Positions 42,304 to 50,704 of a stretch of 64,000 nt of DNA are shown piece by piece. This DNA comes from GCA-002050365 sp038235165 (GTDB lineage Bacteria > Acidobacteriota > Blastocatellia > Pyrinomonadales > Pyrinomonadaceae): assembly GCA_038235165.1 (NCBI GenBank), contig JBBSUG010000023.1, positions 4,538 to 68,537 of the forward strand, in the 5' to 3' direction. Both the position numbers and the translations under genes were made by a program. Every line of letters begins with the position of its first letter. Position 1 is the stretch's first letter. The notes beneath the pieces were generated by a model that searched no databases, was not told the DNA's origin, and saw only the letters and a list, made by a program, of their open reading frames with translations.

Positions 42304-42597
42304 ATTCCTTATACGTTTTAGTTTTCATTCTGCGTCGTCCTGTTCGCACAGTTGGAAATGAAACTAAAATTAAAATTGTAGAGAGATCAACTTCAAAAAT
42401 CTGGTGTCATTCTCTCACCCCTAAATTCCAGATTTTTCTTGTGAGTGTCTTATACCAATACCTTTCACATTTTCAAATATCTGTTTCGCAAAATTGACTA
42501 TGCGTGGATATCGTAACAAAAAGAAAACTCGCAGGAAAGACTGCCTGCACTGCGTTTGCGAAAAAAATCAGTCAGATTATCCAGTGTTAATCTTCGG
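42304..42597. other. Intergenic stretch without a gene
   Basis: 294 bp between convergent genes. It holds no supportable ORF, RNA gene or strong repeat. One weak hairpin (GCAGG/CCTGC near 42531-42548) is the only structure seen. Confidence 0.6.
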
Positions 42598-44529
42598 TTA
42601 GTTGCTTTGTGCTTTTTGAAGAAAATCAACAAACTCCTCCGTCTTTCGTGTCAGTCCCGGAAAAGTCGCCACGGTTTTGCCGTCGGCATCTAAAATGGCG
42701 TAAAAAGGAAGCGCGACGGTTTGAAATGTCTGTTCTTGAAATTCCTGCTGTTTCGTATTGTTTTCGCTGCCGTCGTCTGTGTAGAGACGGGTTAGAACGA
42801 ACTTATTTAGTTCACTCTCCACTTCGAGTTTCGGGAAAATATTCGCCTCCATCCAACGGCAATTGGTGCAGGTATAGCCAGTGAAATCCACAAAAACCAG
42901 TTTCTTTTCAGATTTGGCGGCGGCTAATGCGCTGTCGTAATCATTGTCAATCCATTTGAGCTTCGGGCTGTCGGATTTGTTAAAAGAATTGGTGGAAGTT
43001 TCCGTTTCGGGCGGCAGAAAAGATTCGAGTTCGCCGAGTTTCGCGCCGAACAGTCCGGTTAATAAAAAGAAACTGATCGCCAGACTGACGACCGCCGACA
43101 TCAAACGAAACGCGCCGATGCGTTCGGGTTTCGAGTCGTGCGGCAATTGGAATTTGCCGAGCAGATAAACCGCCAACACGCCGAACAACGCAATCCAGAT
43201 CGCCAGCACGACCGGGCGCGTGAAAATTCCCCACTTCCAAATCAGATCCACGTTCGAGATAAACTTCATTGCCGCCGCGACTTCGAGAAAACCCATCGCC
43301 ACTTTGACCGAATTCATCCAACCGCCCGCTCGCGGCAAATTTGAAATGTATTGCGGAACCAGCGCGAGAACAAAAAACGGCAGTGCAAAAACGCTTGAAA
43401 ATGCGAGCATTCCGACGAGCGGTTTCTGCCACGCACCGTTTGACGCGGAGACTAAAATCGTGCCGACAAACGGCGACGTGCAGGTGAATGAGGTCAGCGT
43501 AAACGTCAATCCCATCAAGAGTGCGCCGATAATTCCCGAACCTTCACCTTCTTTACTGCGCGTTAAATTATCGAGTTTGGTTAAAATTCCGGTCGGAATC
43601 GTAATTTCATACGCGCCGAACAGGTTAAATGCGAAAAAAAGGAAAATCGCCGTGATAAACAGATTGACCCACGGGTTGGCGGCAAATAAATTAATGCCTG
43701 CCGCGCCGACGAAAATCGCCAGCAGCATTCCCAGAATGGTGAAGGTCCCGGTGATGCCGAGCGAATAAACCGTCGCCATTTTGACGGCTTTGGCGCGGTT
43801 GCCCGAGGAATGATTGGTAAAATATGAAACCGTAATCGGAATCATCGGAAAAACGCACGGCGTTAAAAGAGACAGTGCGCCCAATGTTATCGCCAGCCAG
43901 ATGAACGACGAGAGCGGCAAATCGTTGGGGTTTTGGCTGTTTGTGTTTGATATTCGGTTATTGGTTTCCGAATTTAGAATCTGCGCTTCGGCATTTGGAA
44001 TATCCGATTGACTGCCGGCAGCCGATTGCTGTTTCTTCGTGTCTTCAGAACCGTTGAAAGAAACTTTGACGGTTTTCGGCGGCAGACAAATAGTGTCGTC
44101 GCACACCTGATATTTCACATTGACTGCTAGATCGGCGGCGGCGGCGGCGTTTCCCGTCGCTTTGAGCGGTAGATTGAACTCGGCTTTGTCGGCGAAAAAC
44201 TTTGTTTCAATGTTAAAATTCGGGTCTAATTTGGTGATCGGCGCGGGCGACGACGTTTTGCCGTCAATCGTGAACGGAGAATTTTCGGCAATCGTAATTT
44301 TTGTCGGATAAGGTCCGCCTTCCGGCTGCTCGACGGCATAAAGATGCCAGTTCCCTTCGATTTGCGCTTTGAGTTTTGCTTCAAATTTCTCATCCGTTTT
44401 GAGAGTTTTCCCTTGACCGGCGGACTCAAGCGACCAGGAAACTGGATTTTGGGCGAAAGATATAATTGGCAGCAAAAGAATTGCCGAAAAAATAAAAATT
44501 AGATATGACTGACGAAAAATTTTGAACAT
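42598..44529 (-). CDS. DsbD-family thiol:disulfide interchange protein
   Basis: About 643 residues from the ATG giving M-F-K-I-F-R-Q; a longer frame (to 44625) lacks signal-like sequence. A signal peptide precedes a periplasmic DsbD-alpha-like domain with C-D-D-T-I-C-L-P-P. About eight membrane segments form the DsbD core, with conserved Cys in L-T-P-C-V-F-P-M-I-P and F-T-C-T-S-P-F-V-G-T. A C-terminal thioredoxin domain has F-T-G-Y-T-C-T-N-C-R-W-M. It moves reducing power from cytoplasmic thioredoxin to the periplasm, for example for cytochrome c maturation, whose genes are about 12 kb away. An Asn/Ser-rich linker lies between the alpha domain and the membrane core. Confidence 0.9.
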   Translation of the reverse strand: MFKIFRQSYLIFIFSAILLLPIISFAQNPVSWSLESAGQGKTLKTDEKFEAKLKAQIEGNWHLYAVEQPEGGPYPTKITIAENSPFTIDGKTSSPAPITKLDPNFNIETKFFADKAEFNLPLKATGNAAAAADLAVNVKYQVCDDTICLPPKTVKVSFNGSEDTKKQQSAAGSQSDIPNAEAQILNSETNNRISNTNSQNPNDLPLSSFIWLAITLGALSLLTPCVFPMIPITVSYFTNHSSGNRAKAVKMATVYSLGITGTFTILGMLLAIFVGAAGINLFAANPWVNLFITAIFLFFAFNLFGAYEITIPTGILTKLDNLTRSKEGEGSGIIGALLMGLTFTLTSFTCTSPFVGTILVSASNGAWQKPLVGMLAFSSVFALPFFVLALVPQYISNLPRAGGWMNSVKVAMGFLEVAAAMKFISNVDLIWKWGIFTRPVVLAIWIALFGVLAVYLLGKFQLPHDSKPERIGAFRLMSAVVSLAISFFLLTGLFGAKLGELESFLPPETETSTNSFNKSDSPKLKWIDNDYDSALAAAKSEKKLVFVDFTGYTCTNCRWMEANIFPKLEVESELNKFVLTRLYTDDGSENNTKQQEFQEQTFQTVALPFYAILDADGKTVATFPGLTRKTEEFVDFLQKAQSN

Positions 44530-44613
44530 ATTTTTACACGATTTGCAATAAATTTTATCATTATTCGATGTTGAAATGCTAAATTCGGGTTGATTTATTC
44601 CTAATTTACTCTT

Positions 44614-44643
44614 TTGCACAAACATTGCCTTGTCGCTTATAAT
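44614..44643 (+). promoter_or_regulatory. Sigma-70-type promoter of the pyruvate dehydrogenase operon
   Basis: TTGCAC, an 18-bp spacer, then a perfect TATAAT, about 75 bp upstream of the E1 alpha start. GGAGGAATAGGAA supplies the ribosome-binding site. Confidence 0.6.
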
Positions 44644-44719
44644 TCATTTAGACGGTATTTAACCCTTAAATTTTGTAAACATTTTTAGCTGATGATTCGG
44701 CGCGGAGGAATAGGAAATT

Positions 44720-45859
44720 TTGCCAAAGACAACAACTCGCCAAAAAACAACGACCAAAACAAACAACGGTTCCACGAACGGAACGAGCAAACACGTCTCG
44801 AAAAAGTCGAGCGGTGATGAAGTGACCGATACGGTGAACCGGAAGGAAGCGCAGGCGGAAAACGTCAAACGCAAACGGACGCAAACGGATTTAATTAAGC
44901 AAACCGATAAGGAATTGCTGCGCGAAATGCTTTATCAGATGGTTCTCGGCAGGGTTTTCGAGCAGAAATGTGCCGAAGTGTACCGCATCGGAAAAATCGG
45001 TGGTTTCTGCCATCTCTACATCGGACAGGAAGCGATTGCCATCGGTTCGATGATGGCGTTGAAAGACGGCGATTACGTGATTTCCGCTTACCGCGATCAC
45101 GTTCAGGCGATGGTTGCCGGGATGACGCCCGAAGGCGTAATGGCGGAACTTTACGGCAAAGAAGGCGGTGTCGTCAAAGGCAAAGGCGGCTCGATGCATA
45201 TGTTTTCGAAAGAACATAATTATTTCGGTGGACACGGTATCGTCGGCGGACAAATCGGGGTCGGCACGGGAATGGCTTACGCGCAAAAATATAAAGGCAC
45301 GGATAATGTCACGCTCTGCTTTTTCGGTGAAGCCGCGCTCAATCAGGGGATGTTTCACGAATCCTTAAATATGGCGCAGCTTTGGAAGCTGCCGATCATT
45401 TATATTTGTGAAAACAACCAGTACGGAATGGGAACTTCGCAGGCGCGGGCGATGTCAATGTCGAACATCGCCAAAAAAGCCGAAGGTTACGGAATGGTCG
45501 GCGAATTCGTGGACGGGATGGACGTAATGGCGGTGCGCGAAGCGACCGAAAGAGCCATCGAACGCGCCAGAAAAGATTCGCTGCCGACGCTGCTCGAAAT
45601 TCGCGCATACCGATATATGGGACATTCGATGAGCGATCCCGGCAAGTATCGCACGACCGAAGAAATCAAAAAATATCAGGAACGCGACCCGATTGTGCTT
45701 TTCAAAAATTCATTAAAAGAAGCGAAGATTTTCACCGACCAGGATTTTGAAGAAATCGAAAATCAGGCGAAGGAAGCGACGCAGAAAGCGATAGACTTCG
45801 CCGAAGCGAGTCCGCTGCCGGATGAAAGTGAATTATTTACGGATGTTTTTGCCAAATAA
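44720..45859 (+). CDS. pdhA: Pyruvate dehydrogenase E1 component, alpha subunit
   Basis: Thiamine-diphosphate-dependent decarboxylation of pyruvate (or a related 2-oxo acid) with E1 beta. 379 residues. The first ~55 form a Thr/Lys-rich extension not usual for the family. The core has F-C-H-L-Y-I-G-Q-E-A, Y-R-D-H, K-G-G-S-M-H, and E-N-N-Q-Y-G-M-G-T. The ThDP motif, normally G-D-G-A, here reads G203-E-A-A-L-N-Q-G. A TTG start (44720) is used because it has the only good Shine-Dalgarno and the frame has no earlier ATG; an internal start is possible. The E3 gene is absent from the window. A fossil toxin-antitoxin pair separates it from E1 beta. Confidence 0.9.
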   Translation: MPKTTTRQKTTTKTNNGSTNGTSKHVSKKSSGDEVTDTVNRKEAQAENVKRKRTQTDLIKQTDKELLREMLYQMVLGRVFEQKCAEVYRIGKIGGFCHLYIGQEAIAIGSMMALKDGDYVISAYRDHVQAMVAGMTPEGVMAELYGKEGGVVKGKGGSMHMFSKEHNYFGGHGIVGGQIGVGTGMAYAQKYKGTDNVTLCFFGEAALNQGMFHESLNMAQLWKLPIIYICENNQYGMGTSQARAMSMSNIAKKAEGYGMVGEFVDGMDVMAVREATERAIERARKDSLPTLLEIRAYRYMGHSMSDPGKYRTTEEIKKYQERDPIVLFKNSLKEAKIFTDQDFEEIENQAKEATQKAIDFAEASPLPDESELFTDVFAK

Positions 45860-45868
45860 ATTTTCTTG

Positions 45869-46000
45869 ATGAAATACGCAATCGTCTTCAAACCGCGAGC
45901 GACTAAAGATTTGCGGGCAATTAATGCGAATAACGTGAAAAAGATTTTGAATTTGGTTGTTATTTATCGAATTAAACATCGGCAGGAAGTTTACAAGTAG
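45869..46000 (+). pseudogene. Decayed RelE/ParE-type toxin
   Basis: 43 codons. The N-terminus M-K-Y-A-I-V-F-K-P-R-A-T-K-D-L-R-A-I matches RelE/ParE toxins, and the end V-V-I-Y-R-I-K-H-R-Q-E-V-Y matches their C-terminus, including the usual Y-R-I-K-H-R-R-E-V-Y. About 40 central residues are missing, removed in frame. The toxin is almost certainly inactive. It starts 9 bp after pdhA and is followed directly by an antitoxin remnant. Confidence 0.75.
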
Positions 46001-46001
46001 T

Positions 46002-46207
46002 ATGGCAGCGATTGAATACATTCTGAATTTTTGACGCAAAACGGTGAGAAACAATTTGCCGTGATTTCTTACAAAGAATTTAAGGCTTTGCAGTAATGGC
46101 TTGAAAACGCTGAAGATTTGCTTGATCTTCGCGCCGCGTAGAAGGTAGAAGCGATTCTTCCGACAATTAGTCTATCGGAATTAGAAAAAGAATACGGAAT
46201 CAATTAA
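46002..46207 (+). pseudogene. Decayed Phd/YefM-type antitoxin
   Basis: Reading through one frameshift and two in-frame stops gives M-A-A-I-E-Y-I-L-N, then G-E-K-Q-F-A-V-I-S-Y-K-E-F-K-A-L-Q, stop, W-L-E-N-A-E-D-L-L-D-L-R-A-A, stop, and P-T-I-S-L-S-E-L-E-K-E-Y-G-I. The pieces match the typical antitoxin body (E-Y-I ... G-E-K-x-A-V-I-x-Y-K-E-x-x-x-L, E-D-L-L-D-L-R, T-I-S-L-E-E-V-K-K-E-L-G-L). It ends 3 bp before pdhB. Confidence 0.75.
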
Positions 46208-46210
46208 ATT

Positions 46211-47194
46211 ATGGCAGTTTTAACTATCCGCGACGCACTGAATGCGGCGTTGCGCGAAGAAATTTTACGAGACGAAAATGTTTTCATAATGGGCGAGGAA
46301 GTCGCCGAATATGACGGGGCGTATAAAGTGACGCGAGGACTTTGGAAGGAATTCGGCGACAAGCGCGTCGTTGACACGCCGATCACCGAACTTGGTTTTG
46401 CGGCGGTCGGGGTCGGCGCGGCAATGGCTGGTTTGCGTCCCGTGATCGAATTTATGACCTTCAATTTTTCGATTCTCGCGGCTGACCAGATTATCAACCA
46501 CGCGGCGAAAATGAATTATATGTCGGGCGGACAATTTAATGTGCCGATTGTATTTCGCGGTCCGAACGGTTCGGCGTACCAAGTTTCATCGCAACATTCG
46601 CAGGCACTCGAAGCGTTTTACGCCAACTTTCCCGGTTTAAAAGTCGTGATGCCGTCAACTGCCGCCGATGCAAAAGGTCTTTTAAAATCCGCGATCCGCG
46701 ACAATAATCCGGTCATTTTTCTCGAACAGGAAAGAATGTACGGTTTGAAGGGCGAAGTCCCTGAAGATGAAGATTTTACGATTCCGCTCGGCGTTGCCGA
46801 TGTCAAACGCGAAGGGACGGACTGCACTATCGTCGCCCGTTCGATGACCGTGCCGCTGGCGATGCAAGCAGCCGAATTGATGCAGAAAGAATTCGACGTT
46901 TCGGTTGAAGTGATTGACCCGCGCACCATTAAACCGCTCGACATTGATACGATTGTCAAATCGGTCAAGAAGACGAATCGGCTCGTAATCGCCGAAGAAT
47001 CGCATTCGTTCGCTTCGGTCGGCGCGGAAATTTCGTATCAAGTGATGGAAAATGCGTTCGATTATCTCGACGCGCCGATCAAACGAATTTCAACCGCCGA
47101 AGCACCGATGCCCTACGCGAAAAATTTGGAAGAACTGGCGTTGCCGGACGTTCCGAAGATTATCGCGGCGGTAAAGGAAGTTTGTTATCTGTAG
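46211..47194 (+). CDS. pdhB: Pyruvate dehydrogenase E1 component, beta subunit
   Basis: 327 residues, the normal length. It opens V-L-T-I-R-D-A-L-N-A-A-L-R-E-E. Motifs: F-I-M-G-E-E-V-A-E-Y-D-G-A-Y-K-V-T-R-G-L (ThDP contact E-E-V), D-T-P-I-T-E-L-G-F-A, M-T-F-N-F-S, F-R-G-P-N-G, H-S-Q-A-L-E-A-F-Y, V-I-D-P-R-T-I-K-P-L-D, and E-E-S-H-S-F-A. It forms the alpha2beta2 E1 with the upstream subunit. Two unrelated genes lie between it and E2, all on the same strand with short gaps, so the whole set is probably one operon. Confidence 0.95.
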   Translation: MAVLTIRDALNAALREEILRDENVFIMGEEVAEYDGAYKVTRGLWKEFGDKRVVDTPITELGFAAVGVGAAMAGLRPVIEFMTFNFSILAADQIINHAAKMNYMSGGQFNVPIVFRGPNGSAYQVSSQHSQALEAFYANFPGLKVVMPSTAADAKGLLKSAIRDNNPVIFLEQERMYGLKGEVPEDEDFTIPLGVADVKREGTDCTIVARSMTVPLAMQAAELMQKEFDVSVEVIDPRTIKPLDIDTIVKSVKKTNRLVIAEESHSFASVGAEISYQVMENAFDYLDAPIKRISTAEAPMPYAKNLEELALPDVPKIIAAVKEVCYL

Positions 47195-47206
47195 TTTTAT
47201 AATAAT

Positions 47207-47626
47207 ATGGAAAACGCCGACAACAATTTAAATAATGCGCCGACAATGCCGCCGGATTTTTCGTCACGCAATAAATCATACGCGGCAGTTATAGTTCCGC
47301 TGGCTTTGTTCTTGATTATTATCAGCGGCGCAAAGATTTTGGGGATTATGTTCGGACCAAGGCAATTTGATGAAATCGGACCCGGGTTGCGTATTTTCCA
47401 GCAGTCAATCGGTTTTGCTGTCGCAATTTTAGGTATCGTAACAGCAGTCGGTGCGTGGACGAGTACTGGTAATGTGAGCAAGTTTTTCAATGCCGGAGAT
47501 CAAGCGGCGGCTGAGAAGGCTTCGGTAAAAGCAAAAACATCAGGTAAACAAACCCTTTTGTTCATCGGATTTATCTGTGTGTTTTTAATATTATTTATTG
47601 TGAACACATTTTTTCTTGGAAAGTAA
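47207..47626 (+). CDS. Small membrane protein of unknown function in the pdh operon
   Basis: 139 residues with three hydrophobic segments: about 27-47 (A-A-V-I-V-P-L-A-L-F-L-I-I), 67-85 (S-I-G-F-A-V-A-I-L-G-I-V-T-A-V) and 115-137 (L-L-F-I-G-F-I-C-V-F-L-I-L-F-I). The N-terminus is Asn/Asp-rich. No family is recognised. It lies 12 bp after pdhB and 11 bp before the hydrolase gene, so it is very likely co-transcribed with the dehydrogenase genes; the reason is unclear. Confidence 0.65.
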   Translation: MENADNNLNNAPTMPPDFSSRNKSYAAVIVPLALFLIIISGAKILGIMFGPRQFDEIGPGLRIFQQSIGFAVAILGIVTAVGAWTSTGNVSKFFNAGDQAAAEKASVKAKTSGKQTLLFIGFICVFLILFIVNTFFLGK

Positions 47627-47637
47627 CATCGAAAAAA

Positions 47638-48171
47638 ATGGAGACATTCTATTTGACGGTTCCGGGTGTAACGAATTCAGGTCCGCAGCATTGGCAGAGT
47701 TTATGGGAAAAGAAATTTCCCGAACAATTTAGACGTATCGAGCAAGTCGAATGGGACACGCCGATTTGTGATGACTGGATTACAGCAATTGAACGCGAAG
47801 TGCAAAAAGAACTGCCCGAACGAGTCATTTTAGTCGCACACAGTTTGGGCTGCACGGCGGTTGCACAGTGGGCGAAACGGTTTGGGACAAAAATAAAAGG
47901 TGCGTTTTTAGTTGCTCCAAGTGATTGCGAATCTGAAAATTATTCTTTTGACACCAAAGGATTCGCACCGATTCCGCTTGAGAAATTACACTTCAAAAGT
48001 TTGGCTATTGCCAGCGAAAATGACAAATATGTTTCGCTTGAAAGAGCAAGAAAATTTGCCGAAGCTTGGGGAAGTTCATTTATAAATATCGGTATGAAAG
48101 GTCATATTAATGCAAATTCCGGGTTTGGCGAGTGGAACGAAGGTTTGGAGATTTTGAAACAACTAGATTAA
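47638..48171 (+). CDS. RBBP9/YdeN-type serine hydrolase
   Basis: 177-residue alpha/beta hydrolase. The nucleophile elbow is V-A-H-S-L-G-C with Ser69; Asp129 (S-E-N-D-K-Y) and His156 (K-G-H-I-N-A) complete the triad. The opening V-P-G-V-T-N-S-G-P-Q-H-W-Q-S-L-W is characteristic of RBBP9/YdeN proteins. The natural substrate of the family is uncertain. Its place in the pdh operon could reflect acyl-thioester housekeeping, but that is speculation. Confidence 0.82.
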   Translation: METFYLTVPGVTNSGPQHWQSLWEKKFPEQFRRIEQVEWDTPICDDWITAIEREVQKELPERVILVAHSLGCTAVAQWAKRFGTKIKGAFLVAPSDCESENYSFDTKGFAPIPLEKLHFKSLAIASENDKYVSLERARKFAEAWGSSFINIGMKGHINANSGFGEWNEGLEILKQLD

Positions 48172-48183
48172 ACAGATTAAATT

Positions 48184-49587
48184 ATGGCGAATAAAATTTT
48201 AATGCCCAAGCTTTCTCCAACGATGGAGGAAGGACAAATTGCCCGCTGGATCAAGGCGGAAGGCGACGCGATTGAAGCGAACGAAACGATTGCCGAAGTT
48301 GATACGGACAAGGCGACGATGGAAATGACTTCGCTCGAAGCCGGAACGCTTTTGAAAATAATTATTCCGGGCGGCGAGAACGCGAAACTCGGTCAAATTA
48401 TCGGTATCATCGGCGAAAAAGGTGAAGATTTTTCCGCTTTGCTTGATGAAGCGTCTTCAAACGGCAATTCGGTGAAAGAAGAAAAACGCGAGGAAACGAC
48501 GGAAAAAATTGAAGATCGTATTCCCGTTTCCGAAAAACCGAACGTCGTCGCTAAAGAAGGCAATGAAGAATTGGAGGAGGAAATCGCCGAAACTGAGGGT
48601 CGCAGTTACGATTACGACCGCACTGAAGCAAAAGAGGATGCGCGTAAATCGGAAACTTCCAAACCGGATAGCAACGGACGTTTGATTGTTTCGCCGATTG
48701 CGGCACGAATGGCAGCGGAAAATAATGTTGATTTGAAATCGCTCAAAGGTTCGGGTCCGAACGGTCGCATTATCAAACGCGACATCGAAGAAGCGATGAC
48801 GAACCCCACAAAATCGCAGACTGAAAACATCAAGAGTGAGGAAAAAGAAACGCCGTCAGCCGCGCCGACTTTTGCCGGTGCCGAACAAACTCAAAATTCG
48901 TCGCGATTCCGCGAGGAAAATACATCGAGAATGCGGCAGGTTATCGCCGACCGACTAGCCGAATCTATCGGACCGATTCCGACGTTCTATTTAACCGTCG
49001 AAATTGAAATGGATGTCGCGATTGAATTTCGCAAACAAATCAATGCACTGATTAAAGACGAAGAAAAAGTTTCGCTTAATGATGTGATCGTCAAAGTGGC
49101 GGCGCAGGCGTTGACTAAACATCCGTGGGTTAATTCTTCTTATCAGGACAAAACCGTGCGCTTTTATGAAGATGCGGACATCGGTGTCGCCGTCGCGGTT
49201 GAGGACGGATTGATAACGCCGGTCGTGCGCGGCGCAAATCGCAAGGGAGTAGTCGAAATTGCCAAAGAAATAAAGGAAATGGCAGGTCGGGCGCGGGAGA
49301 AAAAACTTCAGCCCGAAGAATACACCGGCGCGACTTTTTCGATCTCAAATCTGGGAATGTTCGGCATCAAAGAATTTACGGCAATCATCAATCCGCCCGA
49401 AGCCGCCATTTTAGCCGTCGGTGCGGCGAAACCGACGGCGGTCGTCAAAAACGGTGAAATAGTTATTCAAAATCTGATGACCGTCACAATGTCGTGCGAT
49501 CATCGTGTCATTGACGGCGCAACCGGCGCGAAGTTTTTGCAGACGTTTAAGCAAATGTTGGAAAAGCCGATTTCAATGCTGATGTAA
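48184..49587 (+). CDS. pdhC: Dihydrolipoamide acetyltransferase, E2 of the pyruvate dehydrogenase complex
   Basis: 467 residues. The lipoyl domain (1-78) has the lipoylated Lys43 in E-V-D-T-D-K-A-T. A Glu/Lys-rich linker covers 95-160. The peripheral-subunit-binding domain (about 167-204) has P-I-A-A-R-M-A-A-E-N-N-V-D-L-K-S-L-K-G. The catalytic domain runs to the end, with S-C-D-H-R-V-I-D-G (His440, Asp444). A single lipoyl domain and the M-P-K-L-S-P-T-M-E-E-G start fit the alpha-proteobacterial/mitochondrial-type E2 associated with a heterotetrameric E1, which agrees with the split E1 genes upstream. Confidence 0.94.
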   Translation: MANKILMPKLSPTMEEGQIARWIKAEGDAIEANETIAEVDTDKATMEMTSLEAGTLLKIIIPGGENAKLGQIIGIIGEKGEDFSALLDEASSNGNSVKEEKREETTEKIEDRIPVSEKPNVVAKEGNEELEEEIAETEGRSYDYDRTEAKEDARKSETSKPDSNGRLIVSPIAARMAAENNVDLKSLKGSGPNGRIIKRDIEEAMTNPTKSQTENIKSEEKETPSAAPTFAGAEQTQNSSRFREENTSRMRQVIADRLAESIGPIPTFYLTVEIEMDVAIEFRKQINALIKDEEKVSLNDVIVKVAAQALTKHPWVNSSYQDKTVRFYEDADIGVAVAVEDGLITPVVRGANRKGVVEIAKEIKEMAGRAREKKLQPEEYTGATFSISNLGMFGIKEFTAIINPPEAAILAVGAAKPTAVVKNGEIVIQNLMTVTMSCDHRVIDGATGAKFLQTFKQMLEKPISMLM

Positions 49588-49617
49588 TGTTGCTAACAAG
49601 TAATCTAACTTGAGTCA

Positions 49618-49661
49618 AAAAGTTAAAAGCGGTGGAATACATTCCGCCGCTTTTAACTTTT
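49618..49661 (+). terminator. Terminator of the pyruvate dehydrogenase operon
   Basis: A 20-bp stem (49618-49637 with 49642-49661) has one G-U pair and a 4-nt loop TACA. A-rich and T-rich ends give U-tracts in both directions, but it sits 30 bp past the E2 stop codon. Confidence 0.85.
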
Positions 49662-49711
49662 CGCCGAGTGCAGTGAAGATTTCGATGATGTTAATACAAG
49701 AAATACAAAGT

Positions 49712-50701
49712 CTAATTCATCGCTCCGACAATGCCCATTTTCCCGTAAACGTCCTGCAAAGTTTCCCGCGCAATCACCCGCGCTTTTTCCGCGCCGTTTT
49801 TGAGATACTCGTTTAATTCCGCATCCGTGTAGGATTTCGCTTTTTCCTGAAACGGTTTCAAGAATTCGATAACTGCCCCGGCTATTTCGGTTTTGAAATG
49901 TCCGTAACCTTTACCCTCAAAATTAGCTTCACATTCGGCGGGTGTTTTGCCGGTCATTAATTGATAAATCGTCAATAAGTTGTTGATGGCGGGACGCGAT
50001 TCGTCGAACTTTATCTCGCTGCCCGAATCGGTGACGGCTTTCTTAAATTTCTTGAGAATCGTGTCGGCATCGTCAAGCAAAAATATCGAACCGTTGAGAT
50101 TTTCGTCTGATTTCGACATTTTTTTCGACGGGTCTTGGAGCGACTGAATTCTCGCGCCGACCGGCGGAATAAACGGTTCGGGAATGATAAAAGTTTCGCC
50201 GAAATCGCGGTTGAATCTTTCCGCTAAATCACGCGTTAATTCGAGATGCTGTTTTTGATCCTGTCCGACCGGAACGAGATGGGTTTGATATAAAAGAATG
50301 TCAGAAGCCATCAAAATCGGATAGGTGAACAAGCCGACGCTGGCGCGCTCACCGCTTCCCTTCGATTTATCTTTGAACTGCGTCATTCGTTCCAATTCGC
50401 CCATTCGCGCAATGCAGTTCAAAACCCAAGTTAATTCGGCGTGCTCGGCAACATCCGATTGAATGAAAATCGTCGAGATTTCAGGACTAATTCCAGTCGC
50501 GAGATAAATTCTGGCTAAATCAAGCGTTTTCTGTTTCAAAACCGTTGGATTCTGCGGCATCGTAATCGCGTGGAGATTGACGATGCAGAAAAAACTTTCG
50601 TATTCGTCTTGCAAATCAACCCAATTTTTCAATGCCCCGAGGTAATTTCCGATGTGCAGTTCGCCGGTCGGCTGTGCGCCGCTGAAAATACGTTTTTTCA
50701 T
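49712..50701 (-). CDS. trpS: Tryptophanyl-tRNA synthetase
   Basis: 329-residue class I synthetase that charges tRNA-Trp. The HIGH motif variant is T-G-E-L-H-I-G-N-Y-L-G-A-L; the KMSKS motif is K-K-M-S-K-S-D-E-N. The opening R-I-F-S-G-A-Q-P-T-G and the central G-E-R-A-S-V-G-L-F-T-Y-P-I-L-M-A-S-D-I-L-L-Y match the bacterial family. The start is 3 bp after the stop of the M50 protease gene, so the two are translated from one transcript. Confidence 0.97.
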   Translation of the reverse strand: MKKRIFSGAQPTGELHIGNYLGALKNWVDLQDEYESFFCIVNLHAITMPQNPTVLKQKTLDLARIYLATGISPEISTIFIQSDVAEHAELTWVLNCIARMGELERMTQFKDKSKGSGERASVGLFTYPILMASDILLYQTHLVPVGQDQKQHLELTRDLAERFNRDFGETFIIPEPFIPPVGARIQSLQDPSKKMSKSDENLNGSIFLLDDADTILKKFKKAVTDSGSEIKFDESRPAINNLLTIYQLMTGKTPAECEANFEGKGYGHFKTEIAGAVIEFLKPFQEKAKSYTDAELNEYLKNGAEKARVIARETLQDVYGKMGIVGAMN

Positions 50702-50704
50702 AAA

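Noticed and set aside
43900..44010. Possible heptamer repeat in the DsbD linker
   Set aside because: Isolated ATTCCAAAT and GATTCTAAATTC segments resemble the 7-bp unit, but no tandem array in constant phase is present.
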